A stretch of DNA of 35,729 bases, from assembly GCA_036796435.1 (NCBI GenBank), contig DAIRCY010000017.1, forward strand, positions 1 to 35,729, given 5' to 3'. This document shows positions 1 through 7,942 of this stretch, one piece after another (the stretch's first letter is position 1; each line of letters opens with the position of its first letter). The notes under the pieces are model-generated. The model worked only from the letters and a program-made list of their open reading frames with translations, did not search any database and was not told the origin of the DNA. A program made the translations under genes and the position numbers. This DNA comes from JAJYVT01 sp036796435. GTDB lineage: Bacteria > Actinomycetota > Acidimicrobiia > Acidimicrobiales > RAAP-2.

Positions 1-1027
1 ACATGTAGTCGCGCTCCTCGTCGGTGACCATCTCGAGCGTCAGCTCGTCGTGGTTCCGCAGGAACAGGGCCCACTGGCAGTCCGGCGGAGCGGGCGGCGT
101 CTCGGCCAGTATGTCGACGATCGGGAACCGGTCCTCCTGGCGCGCCGCCATGAACATGCGCGGCATGAGCGGGAAGTGGAAGGCCATCTGGCACATGTCG
201 CCCTTGCCCATGTACGCGACGGCGTCCTCCGGCCACTGGTTGGCTTCGGCGAGCAGCATCCGGTCGGCGTACCGCTCGTCGACGTGTGCGCGCAGGCTGC
301 GGAGGTACTCGAAGGTCTCGGGCAGGTTCTCGCACGAGGTCCCTTCGCGCGCGTACAGGTACGGGACGGCGTCGAGCCTGAGTCCGTCGACTCCCATGTC
401 GAGCCAGTAGTCGACGATGTCGAACATCGCCTGCTGGACGGCGGGATTGTCGTAGTTCAGGCTCGGTTGGTGCGAGTAGAACCGGTGCCAGAAGTACGCC
501 CCCGCCACCGGGTCGAAGGCCCAGTTCGACGACTCGAAGTCCTGGAAGATGACGCGTGCGTCCTTGAAGCGGTCGGGCGTCTCGCTCCACAGGTAGAAGT
601 CGCGGTAGGAGCTGCCCGGTCGCGAGCGCCTTGCGCGCTGGAACCACGGGTGCATGTCCGAGGTGTGCGCAAGGACGAGCTCGGTCACGACCCGCAGTCC
701 GCGCCGGTGGGCCTCGCGAAGAAAGCTCCGGAAGTCCCGGAGCGTCCCGTAGGTGGGGTGGACGTCACGGTAGTCGGAGATGTCGTAGCCGTCGTCGCGC
801 AACGGCGACGGGTAGAACGGCAGCAGCCACAGCGTGTTGACGCCCAGCTCCTCCAGGTAGTCGAGCTTCTGGACGAGGCCGCGGAAGTCGCCGATGCCGT
901 CGCCGTTGCTGTCGTGGAAGGCGCGGACGTGCAGCTCGTAGAAGACCGCGTCCTCGTACCAGTGCGCCGCCCCCCCGAGCGGCACGCTGCGCGCCATCTG
1001 CATGGCGCGCTCTTCGGTGACGGTCAC
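1..1027 (-). CDS. treS: Trehalose synthase TreS (maltose alpha-D-glucosyltransferase), 3'-truncated by window edge
   Basis: A GH13 enzyme that interconverts trehalose and maltose in the cytosol and feeds maltose into the GlgE glucan pathway. The first 342 residues are visible. They hold the (beta/alpha)8 barrel start (EDAVFYELHVRAF), the TreS-typical FWHRFYSHQPSLNYDNPAV, the nucleophile Asp219 in GVDGLRLDA, the acid/base Glu261 in LLAEANQWPED, and the transition-state Asp327 in FLRNHDELT. The usual NHTSD motif reads AHTSD here. The GTG start at 1027 overlaps the glgE stop (GTGA), so translation is coupled. Later in-frame ATGs at 1003 and 997 are possible but would lose the overlap. TreS is normally about 550-600 residues, or longer when fused to a maltokinase (Pep2); the rest and any fusion lie outside the window. 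Confidence 0.95.
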   Translation of the reverse strand, partial: MTVTEERAMQMARSVPLGGAAHWYEDAVFYELHVRAFHDSNGDGIGDFRGLVQKLDYLEELGVNTLWLLPFYPSPLRDDGYDISDYRDVHPTYGTLRDFRSFLREAHRRGLRVVTELVLAHTSDMHPWFQRARRSRPGSSYRDFYLWSETPDRFKDARVIFQDFESSNWAFDPVAGAYFWHRFYSHQPSLNYDNPAVQQAMFDIVDYWLDMGVDGLRLDAVPYLYAREGTSCENLPETFEYLRSLRAHVDERYADRMLLAEANQWPEDAVAYMGKGDMCQMAFHFPLMPRMFMAARQEDRFPIVDILAETPPAPPDCQWALFLRNHDELTLEMVTDEERDYM

Positions 1028-3171
1028 GCCCTGCCTCCCGCGGCGGCCGAGCCTCGGCCCTCGATCGCCAGCACGTGGGCGGGGACGGTCGCCGGGTCGA
1101 GGATCACGAAGCTGTGCGAGCCCTCCCACCGGTACCGGGCGTCGGTGAGCAGGTCGTGGACCCAGACCGACTCCCCCGGTCCCCGGGCGAACTCGCCGAG
1201 GTGGACCCAGCCCGACTGGCGGAACCTCGGGTCCAGGTTCACCACGACGAGCACCGCGTCGTCGCCCGACGTCTTCGAGTACGCGATCAGCTGATCGTTG
1301 TCGGTCGTGTGGAACCGGAGCGTGTCGTTGCGCTGGAGGGCGGGGTGCTCGCGCCGCACGGCGTTCACGCGGGTCATGAGGGGGGCGAGGCTTGTCGGGC
1401 TGTCGAGGTCCCAGTGGCGCACGGAGTACTTCTCCGAACCGAGGTACTCCTCGGAGCCCGGCGCACGCGGCTCGTGCTCCTGGAGCTCGAAAGCCGGACC
1501 GTACACGCCGTAGCTGGCGGTCAGCGTCGCGGCCAGCACCAGCCGTGCGACGAAGGCCGCAGTCCCCCCGGTCTGGAGCACCTCGGTGAGGATGTCGGGG
1601 GTGTTCGGCCAGAAATTGGGCCGGAAGAAGGCCGAGGCCTCCCTGAGCTCGTGCATGTACTGCTCGATCTCCCACTTCGCGTTGCGCCAGGCGAAGTAGG
1701 TGTACGACTGGCTGAACCCGAGCTTCGCCAGCCGGTACATGACCGCCGGGCGGGTGAAGGCCTCGGAGAGGAAGATCGTCTCGGGGTGCTCCTCCTTCAC
1801 CGCAGAAAGGAGCCATTCCCAGAAGGCGAAGGGCTTCGTGTGCGGGTTGTCGACGCGGAAGACCCGCACCCCGTGGTCGATCCAGAAGCGCACCACGTCG
1901 AGCAGCGCGCACCAGAGGCCCCACCAGTCCTCCGACTCGAAATCGAGCGGGTAGATGTCCTCGTAGCGCTTGGGGGGGTTCTCCGCGTACCGGATCGTGC
2001 CGTCGGGCCGGTGGCGGAACCACTCCGGGTGCTCGCGAACCCAGGGATGGTCAGGCGAGCACTGGAAGGCGAGGTCGAGTGCGACGGCGATCCCGCGGCC
2101 GCGCGCCGCTTCGAGGAGGGCGTGGAAGTCCTCGAACGTGCCGAGCGCCGGGTCGATCGCGCAGTGACCCCCCTCCTTCGAGCCGATCGCCCAGGGGCTC
2201 CCCGGATCGTCGGGGGCCGGCACGGTCGCGCCGTCCCGTCCCTTCCTCGCCGTCATGCCGATCGGATGGATCGGGGGCAGGTACAGCACATCGGCGCCGA
2301 GCCCCGCCACGTAGTCGAGGCGCGCCCGGACGTCGGCAAGGGTGCCCGGCCGTCGGGGATCGGGCGACGAGCCCCGGGGGAACAGCTCGTACCACGTCGA
2401 GAACCGGGCGAGCGCAGGTTCGACGACGACTGTGTAGGTCGGTGAGCTGGTCGCCTCCGCTGCCGGCCGGAGGCGCCTCACGAGGGCGCGCAGCTCCTCG
2501 CTCTCGAGCAGACGACCGGGCGTGCCGGGGGTGGCGACCGGCGAGGAGAGGCCCTCGGTCGCCCGGGCCACTGCGTCGGAAGCCAGGACGAGCCGCTTCT
2601 TGTCCGCCCCCTTCGCCCGGGAAGCGGCCTGTCCCAGGAGATCGGCTCCGACGCGCAACTCGGGCCGGAGGTCCTGGCCCGCGCCGGACCGGGCGAAAAG
2701 GTCGCGCAGCCACGTGGCGTACCGGTCGATGCCGGCCCGGACCGCGAACTGGTACCTCCCGACGGACTCGGGCCGGAACGTGCCCCGCCACAAGTCGTTC
2801 CCGAGCGGGACCATCTCGACGGTCGTCCACGAGGAGTCGCCGCCTCGTTTCACCCGGAGGTCGCACGCCAGGAGATCGTGCCCGTCGGTGAAGGCGGTGG
2901 CTTCGACGACGACCTCGTCGCCCACGGCCGCCTTGGCGGGAAACCGGCCCCCGTCGACGGTCGGGCGGACGTCCTCGATCACGGCGCGCCGAGGGGTGCC
3001 CGAGGGCTTGTGCGCCGCCGGGGGGGCCGCCGCGGCCGGGGGGGTCGCCACCGCCGGGGGGGTCGCCGCCGCCGGGGTCCGGCCCTCGCGGCCCTGCGAG
3101 GGGTCGTTCCGCCGTCCGGTCGGCCCATCCTGTTCGTGCTCGCCCCGTTCGAGGGCGCGCGCTCTCGCCAT
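1024..3171 (-). CDS. glgE: Alpha-1,4-glucan:maltose-1-phosphate maltosyltransferase GlgE
   Basis: Transfers maltosyl units from maltose 1-phosphate onto alpha-1,4-glucans (GH13_3). It is 715 residues against about 660-700 usual; the excess is a Pro/Ala-rich tail (residues 31-60). The N-terminal beta domain starts at AVIEDVRPTVDGGRFPAK and the catalytic barrel follows from about residue 250. Catalytic residues are Asp441 (FRVDNPHTKPFAFWEW), Glu470 (IFLSEAFTRP) and Asp526 (NTPDILTE). Their offset from the Streptomyces coelicolor residues (394, 423, 480) is nearly constant, which supports the assignment. The ATG start has a GAGGGAGG ribosome-binding site about ten bases upstream. The gene lies 24 bp after the acyl-CoA dehydrogenase and overlaps treS by four bases, so TreS and GlgE should be made together. 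Confidence 0.96.
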   Translation of the reverse strand: MARARALERGEHEQDGPTGRRNDPSQGREGRTPAAATPPAVATPPAAAAPPAAHKPSGTPRRAVIEDVRPTVDGGRFPAKAAVGDEVVVEATAFTDGHDLLACDLRVKRGGDSSWTTVEMVPLGNDLWRGTFRPESVGRYQFAVRAGIDRYATWLRDLFARSGAGQDLRPELRVGADLLGQAASRAKGADKKRLVLASDAVARATEGLSSPVATPGTPGRLLESEELRALVRRLRPAAEATSSPTYTVVVEPALARFSTWYELFPRGSSPDPRRPGTLADVRARLDYVAGLGADVLYLPPIHPIGMTARKGRDGATVPAPDDPGSPWAIGSKEGGHCAIDPALGTFEDFHALLEAARGRGIAVALDLAFQCSPDHPWVREHPEWFRHRPDGTIRYAENPPKRYEDIYPLDFESEDWWGLWCALLDVVRFWIDHGVRVFRVDNPHTKPFAFWEWLLSAVKEEHPETIFLSEAFTRPAVMYRLAKLGFSQSYTYFAWRNAKWEIEQYMHELREASAFFRPNFWPNTPDILTEVLQTGGTAAFVARLVLAATLTASYGVYGPAFELQEHEPRAPGSEEYLGSEKYSVRHWDLDSPTSLAPLMTRVNAVRREHPALQRNDTLRFHTTDNDQLIAYSKTSGDDAVLVVVNLDPRFRQSGWVHLGEFARGPGESVWVHDLLTDARYRWEGSHSFVILDPATVPAHVLAIEGRGSAAAGGRA

Positions 3172-3195
3172 CGCGCTCGGGCCTCCCTCGCTGCC

Positions 3196-4920
3196 CTACC
3201 CGGCCGGATTGGTCCGGACACGCCCCGCGCCCGGGGACGGTGACGGACCACCGGACACGCCGGCGGGGTCGGTCGCCGTGGTCCCGACGGGCACCACCGC
3301 CCGCTCGATCACGGCATTCAGGTCGGCGCGCGGGGAAAGGCCGCCGAACGCGCCGACATGTTCGTCAACGAGTCGCGACGCGATGAACGCGTCGGCGACC
3401 GCCGGAGGGCCGTGGCGGACGAGGAGCGACGCCTGGAGCACCAGCGCGAGACGCTCGGCGATGCGCCGGGCGCGGGCCTCGAGATCGCCGACGTCGGCCA
3501 GTTCCTTGCGGAGCCCCTCGAGCGCCAGGTCGAGTCCTGCGTCCTCTCCTGCTGCGGTCGCCACTTCGTCGACGAACGCGTCGATGCTCTCGGGACGCGT
3601 CGACATCGCGCGCAGCACGTCGAGTGCCGCGACGTTGCCGGAGCCTTCCCATATCGAGTTGAGCGGCGCCTCGCGGTAGAGGCGGGGCATCTGCGACTCC
3701 TCGACGTACCCGTTGCCGCCGAAGCACTCGAGCACCTCGGCAGCGTGGGCCGGGGCGCGCTTGCACACCCAGTACTTGCCCACGGGGATCGCAAGCCTGC
3801 GGAACGCGGCCTCCGCCTCGTCACCGGCTGCGGCATGGTCCGTCGCCGCGGCGAGGCGCAGGGCCAGGAGGGTCGCCGCCTCGGACTCGACGACGAGGTC
3901 CGCCAGCACGTTCGCCATGAGCGGCTGATCCACGAGGAGGGCGCCAAACGCGCGGCGGTGACGCGCGTGGTGCACCGCCTGGGTCACTCCCCAGCGCATG
4001 CCGGACGCGCTCCCGGTCATCGCGTCGAGGCGCGTCGCCGAGACCATCTCCATGATGGTGCGCACGCCGTGTCCCTCCTCGCCGACGAGCCATCCCAGCG
4101 CGCCCTCGTACTCGACCTCTGCCGAGGCGTTCGAGCGGTTGCCGAGCTTGTCCTTGAGGCGCTGCAGCCGGATGGCATTGCGCTCCCCACCCGGGAGCAC
4201 CCGCGGGACGAGGAAGCACGAGAGCCCTGCAGGGGCCTGTGCCAAGACGAGGAAGAAGTCCGACATCGGCGCGGAGGTGAACCACTTGTGCCCGACCAGT
4301 GCGAACATCCCTGTCGTCGCTGTCGCGGTGGGGGTGGCCGTCGTGGTGTTCGCCCGCACGTCGGAGCCACCCTGCTTCTCGGTCATCGACATGCCCGCCA
4401 CGAGCCCGAGCTTGGTGTCGGGTTCGCGCAGACCGAAGTCGTAGACCCTCGACGCCAGCAGCGGCTCGAAACGCGCCGCGAGCTCCACCGCCTTGCGGAG
4501 CGCAGGCACGACGGCATAGGTCATCGAGACTGGGCACATGTGGCCGGCCTCGGTCTGGCCCCAGACGAGGAACTTCGCCGTGCGCGCCGTGTGCGCCGAG
4601 CGGTGCGGTGTCCTCCACGCGGGTGCGTGGAGCCCCTGGGAGATCGCAAGGTCCATGAGCTCGTGCCAGTAGGGATGGAACTCCACCTCGTCGATCCGGT
4701 TGCCGAAGCGGTCGTGGGTGCGCAGCACGGGCGGACACTCGTTCACCACACGCGCCATCTCCGCCACGTGGCCGGAGCCGGCGAGCCTGCCCACCTCGTG
4801 GAGCTCGGGCTCCGACCAGCCGGCGCCGAAGGCGTGCAGTCCTGCAAGGAGCGTCGCGTCCTGCGCGACGTCGTAGTCGACGAGGACCGGTGGTTGGTTC
4901 GTCACCTCGTGGGTCGCCAC
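3196..4920 (-). CDS. aidB: AidB-like acyl-CoA dehydrogenase family protein
   Basis: A flavin-dependent acyl-CoA dehydrogenase-fold protein of the AidB branch (574 residues; E. coli AidB is about 540). Branch signatures are MTEKQGGSDVRANTT (179-193), GHKWFTSAPMSDFFLVLAQ (210-228), RLKDKLGNRSNASAEVE (254-270) and the C-terminal ECFGGNGYVEESQMPRLYRE. AidB binds FAD and DNA and is induced by alkylating agents in E. coli; whether this one protects DNA or only oxidises acyl-CoAs cannot be told from sequence. The GTG start at 4920 follows AGGAGG by four bases; an ATG one base upstream is out of frame. The C-terminus has a Gly/Ser/Pro-rich tail. glgE follows after 24 bp with its own ribosome-binding site, so co-transcription is likely although no functional link is obvious. 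Confidence 0.88.
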   Translation of the reverse strand: MATHEVTNQPPVLVDYDVAQDATLLAGLHAFGAGWSEPELHEVGRLAGSGHVAEMARVVNECPPVLRTHDRFGNRIDEVEFHPYWHELMDLAISQGLHAPAWRTPHRSAHTARTAKFLVWGQTEAGHMCPVSMTYAVVPALRKAVELAARFEPLLASRVYDFGLREPDTKLGLVAGMSMTEKQGGSDVRANTTTATPTATATTGMFALVGHKWFTSAPMSDFFLVLAQAPAGLSCFLVPRVLPGGERNAIRLQRLKDKLGNRSNASAEVEYEGALGWLVGEEGHGVRTIMEMVSATRLDAMTGSASGMRWGVTQAVHHARHRRAFGALLVDQPLMANVLADLVVESEAATLLALRLAAATDHAAAGDEAEAAFRRLAIPVGKYWVCKRAPAHAAEVLECFGGNGYVEESQMPRLYREAPLNSIWEGSGNVAALDVLRAMSTRPESIDAFVDEVATAAGEDAGLDLALEGLRKELADVGDLEARARRIAERLALVLQASLLVRHGPPAVADAFIASRLVDEHVGAFGGLSPRADLNAVIERAVVPVGTTATDPAGVSGGPSPSPGAGRVRTNPAG

Positions 4921-4943
4921 ATCGCCTCCTGTCCGCCATGTCC

Positions 4944-4949
4944 AGGTTA
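4944..4949 (-). promoter_or_regulatory. Candidate -10 box for the AidB-like gene
   Basis: TAACCT (read on the minus strand) matches TANNNT. A start site about seven bases downstream would give a leader of about 17 nt containing AGGAGG just before the GTG at 4920. No clear -35 element is visible. Confidence 0.4.
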
Positions 4950-5029
4950 TGCCGGACAGGGGCGCCCGCCGGACGGCTCTGAGGCTGCTGCGCGTCGCAC
5001 GGGGCCACGCCGCACTTCGCGGGCTCGGA

Positions 5030-6106
5030 CTACGCCGCCTCGGGCGCCTCTGCCGCGTCGGCCTCCTCCACGTCGGCCTCCTTCGCCTCCCCGACCCCCT
5101 CGAGGAGCGTCACCACGGCCCGGTCGACGCTCTCACGAAGGCTCGGCCCTTCCATCGCGACTTCGCTGCGAGCGACGAGGGTCGGGGTGATGGTCTGTGT
5201 GTGCGCGAACCGGTCGAGGATCCTCGGGTCGATGTAGGAGGAGCGGCAGACGGTCGGCGTGTTGCCGAGGTGCTCGGCGACGCGCCGGACCACCCCCGAC
5301 ACCGCACGGCGCCGAGCCGTCGGAGACGAGGGCAACGGGTCCACCTCGGCGAGAAACGCGGCGCACAAGACCGTCGCCGACCACGTCCGGAAGTCCTTCG
5401 CCGAGAAGTCCTCCCCCGCAGCGTCCTTCACGTACTGGTTCACGTCGTCGGAGCGCACGTCCACCCACCGGCGGCCCTCCTTGTAGCAAAGGAGGTCGGG
5501 TCCGGCGCCGCGCCGGCGGACCAGTGCGGAGATCACCGGGAGCAGGTCCGCGTCGCGCACGACGACCTCGCACCATTTCGCGCCCTTGGCGGGGAAGGAG
5601 AAGGTCATCTTGTCGCCCCGCACCTTCACGTGCTCCTTGCGGAGGGTCGCGACCCCGAAGGTCTCGTGCTCGGCTGCGTACTGCTCGCCTCCGATCCGGA
5701 AGCACCCGAGGTCGAGGAGCCGCACACCGGCGGCGAGCACCCGGGTGCGGCCCATGCCGGGCTGTGCGAGGTCCTCGGCCACCCGCGCCCGCAGGGTGTC
5801 GATCGAGCGGCCCAGCCGCAGGACCCGCTCGAACTTCTCCCGGTCACGGTGCACGCGCCACGCGTCGTGATATCGGTACTGACGCCTGCCGGCGGCGTCG
5901 GTGCCCGTCGCCTGGATGTGGCCGTTCGGCCACTGGCAGATCCAGACGTCGCGCCACGCCGGGGGGATCGCGAGCGCCCGGATCCGTGCGAGAGTCTCGG
6001 GGTCCTTCACGGGCTGGCCGTTCGGCCACAGGTACCGGAAGCCCTTGCCCCGCCTGAGGCGCGTGATCCCGCTCGCGCTGCAATCCGAACGTCGAAGCCT
6101 GGGCAC
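5030..6106 (-). CDS. Type IB DNA topoisomerase (poxvirus/Deinococcus-like)
   Basis: Relaxes supercoils through a 3'-phosphotyrosyl intermediate. The N-terminal domain (LRRSDCSASGITRLRRGKGF, then ALAIPPAWRDVWICQWPNGH) precedes the catalytic domain with the active-site arginine region GCFRIGGEQYA, the lysine hairpin SFPAKGAKW, the second arginine region DFSAKDFRTWSAT, the Asn in HLGNTP that replaces the usual His, and the nucleophile Tyr291 in CRSSYIDPRI. The length of 358 residues is normal for the bacterial family. I chose the GTG at 6106 (MPRLRRSDCS) because AGGAG sits five bases upstream and homologues begin this way; an in-frame GTG at 6124 would add six residues. The C-terminus is acidic and Ala/Glu-rich. 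Neighbours on both sides are unrelated metabolic genes, so it is probably a single transcription unit. Confidence 0.95.
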   Translation of the reverse strand: MPRLRRSDCSASGITRLRRGKGFRYLWPNGQPVKDPETLARIRALAIPPAWRDVWICQWPNGHIQATGTDAAGRRQYRYHDAWRVHRDREKFERVLRLGRSIDTLRARVAEDLAQPGMGRTRVLAAGVRLLDLGCFRIGGEQYAAEHETFGVATLRKEHVKVRGDKMTFSFPAKGAKWCEVVVRDADLLPVISALVRRRGAGPDLLCYKEGRRWVDVRSDDVNQYVKDAAGEDFSAKDFRTWSATVLCAAFLAEVDPLPSSPTARRRAVSGVVRRVAEHLGNTPTVCRSSYIDPRILDRFAHTQTITPTLVARSEVAMEGPSLRESVDRAVVTLLEGVGEAKEADVEEADAAEAPEAA

Positions 6107-6181
6107 CTGCGCTCCTATGCCCACACGGACCGTCTGTCCACCGTCGAGGCCGCTGTGCGCCGCGGCGGCCCCCGGCGCCAG

Positions 6182-7204
6182 CTATGCGCCCCCGAGCACG
6201 AGAACGAGCTTTCCGGCGACCTCCCTGCGCACGAGCCGCCCGAAGGCCTCGTTCACCTCGTCGAGGGGGAGAGCCGAATCGACCGGCACGACCATCCTGC
6301 CGTCGCGCACCGCCTCGAGCGCCCCGAGGACGCCGCGGCGGATGACGTCGGCGGGCTCCCCGAGCCCCCCGTAGCCGAAGACGGACAACCCCTTCCTGTA
6401 CAGGTCGCGCAGAGAGACCCGCCCCTCTCCGTCGGCGCTGGTCCCGAAGATGACGAGCCTTCCCCGCGGCTCGAGCGCGACGACGGCCGCCCCGGTGAAC
6501 CCGTCCCCGAGCGGGTCGAACACGACGGTCGGACGCAGCTCGGCCACCGCGGCCGTGAGCCCCTCTGCGTCCGTGACGACGGCGCGCTCTGCGCCCTGTG
6601 CCTCGATCCCTTCCGCCTTCTCCTGGTGGCCGGTCTGTCCCCAGACCTTCGCTCCGGTCGAGTGCGCAAGAGAGACGATCAGGCTGCCCACTCCCCCGCT
6701 GGCCCCGAGGACGAGGACGCGGTCGTCCGGGGTCACCCCGGCGAGCTCGGTCACCGTGCGGAACGCCGTCGCCCCCGCGATGCCCAGGGCGGCGGCCGCC
6801 TGTGGGTCGACCCCTTCGGGCAGCGGCACGCACGCCTCTCGTGGCACGACCGCCGCGTCGGCCCAGACCCCGTCGCGCGCGCTGCCGAGGCCGTAGCCGT
6901 GGACGAGGACCCAACTGCCGTCCAGCTTCCCGGCGCCCTCGGCGCCGAGCGTGCGGGGGACCGGCGCGTCCGGCGCGACAGTTCCCATCGCGCCGTAGCG
7001 GTCGACGGGGTTCACGCCGGCAAAGGCCATCTCGACGACGACGTCGCCGGGAGCGGGTTCGGTGAGCGGGACCCGCTGGACCTCGAGCGGTCGGCCGTGC
7101 TCGACGAGACGAGCGGCGCGCACCGTTCGCTGAGCCTGGTCGGCGTGGTGAGCGTGGCCGGCGAGGTGGGCGTGGCCGGCGAGGCCGGCCTCGGTCTCGG
7201 TCAT
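6182..7204 (-). CDS. MDR-family quinone oxidoreductase-like protein with His-rich N-terminus
   Basis: A medium-chain dehydrogenase/reductase without the structural-zinc cysteines, as in NAD(P)H:quinone oxidoreductases and enoyl reductases. The GroES-like half includes FAGVNPVDRYGAMG, and the Rossmann fold carries VLVLGASGGVGSLIV (163-177), which binds NAD(P)H. It is 340 residues, the family norm. The first 25 residues are an unusual AGHAHLAGHAHHADQAQ run encoded by imperfect repeats. The ATG at 7204 lies exactly six bases after a TAGCAT -10 box and has no ribosome-binding site, so the transcript is probably leaderless and the His-rich segment real. The substrate is unknown. It is divergent from the small acidic gene at 7264. 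Confidence 0.9.
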   Translation of the reverse strand: MTETEAGLAGHAHLAGHAHHADQAQRTVRAARLVEHGRPLEVQRVPLTEPAPGDVVVEMAFAGVNPVDRYGAMGTVAPDAPVPRTLGAEGAGKLDGSWVLVHGYGLGSARDGVWADAAVVPREACVPLPEGVDPQAAAALGIAGATAFRTVTELAGVTPDDRVLVLGASGGVGSLIVSLAHSTGAKVWGQTGHQEKAEGIEAQGAERAVVTDAEGLTAAVAELRPTVVFDPLGDGFTGAAVVALEPRGRLVIFGTSADGEGRVSLRDLYRKGLSVFGYGGLGEPADVIRRGVLGALEAVRDGRMVVPVDSALPLDEVNEAFGRLVRREVAGKLVLVLGGA

Positions 7205-7210
7205 GCCCGC

Positions 7211-7216
7211 ATGCTA
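7211..7216 (-). promoter_or_regulatory. -10 box, leaderless promoter of the MDR gene
   Basis: TAGCAT on the minus strand, six bases (7210-7205) before the ATG at 7204. This places the start site on the start codon. No recognisable -35. Confidence 0.55.
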
Positions 7217-7251
7217 CGGCCCTTGTGCGGAGGTCCCCGCGGGGCGCTGGC

Positions 7252-7257
7252 TAATCT
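7252..7257 (+). promoter_or_regulatory. -10 box, leaderless promoter of the small acidic gene
   Basis: TAATCT on the plus strand, six bases before the GTG at 7264. It lies back to back with the divergent MDR promoter inside a 59-bp gap between the two start codons. Confidence 0.5.
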
Positions 7258-7263
7258 CGAACC

Positions 7264-7491
7264 GTGGCTCCAGACGAAGTCGAACCAGTCAACGAAGCCG
7301 ACCGGCTCGAACAGGAGACGCCTCCGGTCCGTGACGAACGGGAACTGCATCCGGTCCCGCCGGACGCGCCCGACGCCGACGTCCTCGAGCAGGAGCTGCC
7401 CGTCGTCGAGGAGGGACGTGAGAGCGGGCTCGACGCCGAGCGTGTCGAGCCCGTCTCCGACGACGGCTGGGCCACATCCGCCGGCAGCTGA
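7264..7491 (+). CDS. Small acidic hypothetical protein (75 aa)
   Basis: A 75-residue protein rich in Glu, Asp and Pro (MAPDEVEPVNEADRLEQETP at the start), with no membrane segment, cysteine or signal peptide, and predicted to be disordered. The NEADRLEQE stretch resembles small acidic proteins often annotated as hypothetical in actinobacteria, but I cannot name a family. Support for a real gene: a TAATCT box six bases before the GTG start, and a 9-bp GC-rich hairpin starting ten bases after the stop. The antisense reading is a Ser-rich low-complexity frame and looks like the shadow. Function unknown. Confidence 0.5.
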   Translation: MAPDEVEPVNEADRLEQETPPVRDERELHPVPPDAPDADVLEQELPVVEEGRESGLDAERVEPVSDDGWATSAGS

Positions 7492-7501
7492 GCGCCCCGC
7501 C

Positions 7502-7525
7502 GGCGGCGTGCGGCATCACGCCGTC
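7502..7525. terminator. Hairpin between convergent genes (candidate bidirectional terminator)
   Basis: Stem GGCGGCGTG / CACGCCGTC (nine pairs, one of them G-U) with loop CGGCAT. It sits between the stops of the small acidic gene and the DUF2795-like gene. There is no U-tract, as is common for actinobacterial terminators. Confidence 0.5.
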
Positions 7526-7543
7526 ACGCCGACGCGCCCGAGG

Positions 7544-7936
7544 TCATTCGGCGCTCCTGATCCCGCCGAAGGCGGTCGCCACCTCCTCCGCGCTCGAAAA
7601 GACGATGTCAGGTGGCAAGGATCGCAGGTGCGCCTGGACGACGCCCCGATCGTCGGGACCGACGTGGCGCAGCAGCGCGTTGCGATCGGCAGGGAACTCG
7701 GCGTCGCCGAGCAGATCGCGGATCCGGCGACGCACTTCGCGCTCGTGCTCCCCCTCGGTGACGTCGTCCACCGGGCTCGGGCGAGCGCCCTCGGCCGGCG
7801 GGGCAGGTTCCCCGGGAATCCCGTCCTCTCCCTCGCTCGGGAGCCCTGTTGCGTCCTCGCGGGCCGTGAGCCGGGCGGCCTCTTCGGCCATCGCGCGGTC
7901 GACCCTCGGCCCGTGCTTCGTCGATTCTCGATCCAC
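7544..7936 (-). CDS. DUF2795-like small protein
   Basis: A 130-residue protein with a charged, Pro-rich first half and a C-terminal domain of about 45 residues (FPADRNALLRHV, then VVQAHLRSLPPDIVFSSAEE) that fits the DUF2795 pattern of a helical segment followed by LP and a final helix. The function of that domain is not established. The GTG start at 7936 lies six bases after the ChaB-like stop, with GAGGAAGG inside the end of that gene as its ribosome-binding site, so the two form an operon. Family assignment is by eye. Confidence 0.7.
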   Translation of the reverse strand: MDRESTKHGPRVDRAMAEEAARLTAREDATGLPSEGEDGIPGEPAPPAEGARPSPVDDVTEGEHEREVRRRIRDLLGDAEFPADRNALLRHVGPDDRGVVQAHLRSLPPDIVFSSAEEVATAFGGIRSAE

Positions 7937-7942
7937 GATGCG

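Noticed and set aside
3001..3090. GC-rich repeats as a regulatory element
   Set aside because: They fall inside the glgE coding frame and simply encode the Pro/Ala tail.
7251..7475. Ser-rich 74-codon frame on the minus strand
   Set aside because: Low-complexity Ser/Thr/Arg composition, no promoter or ribosome-binding site; it is antisense to the better-supported acidic gene.
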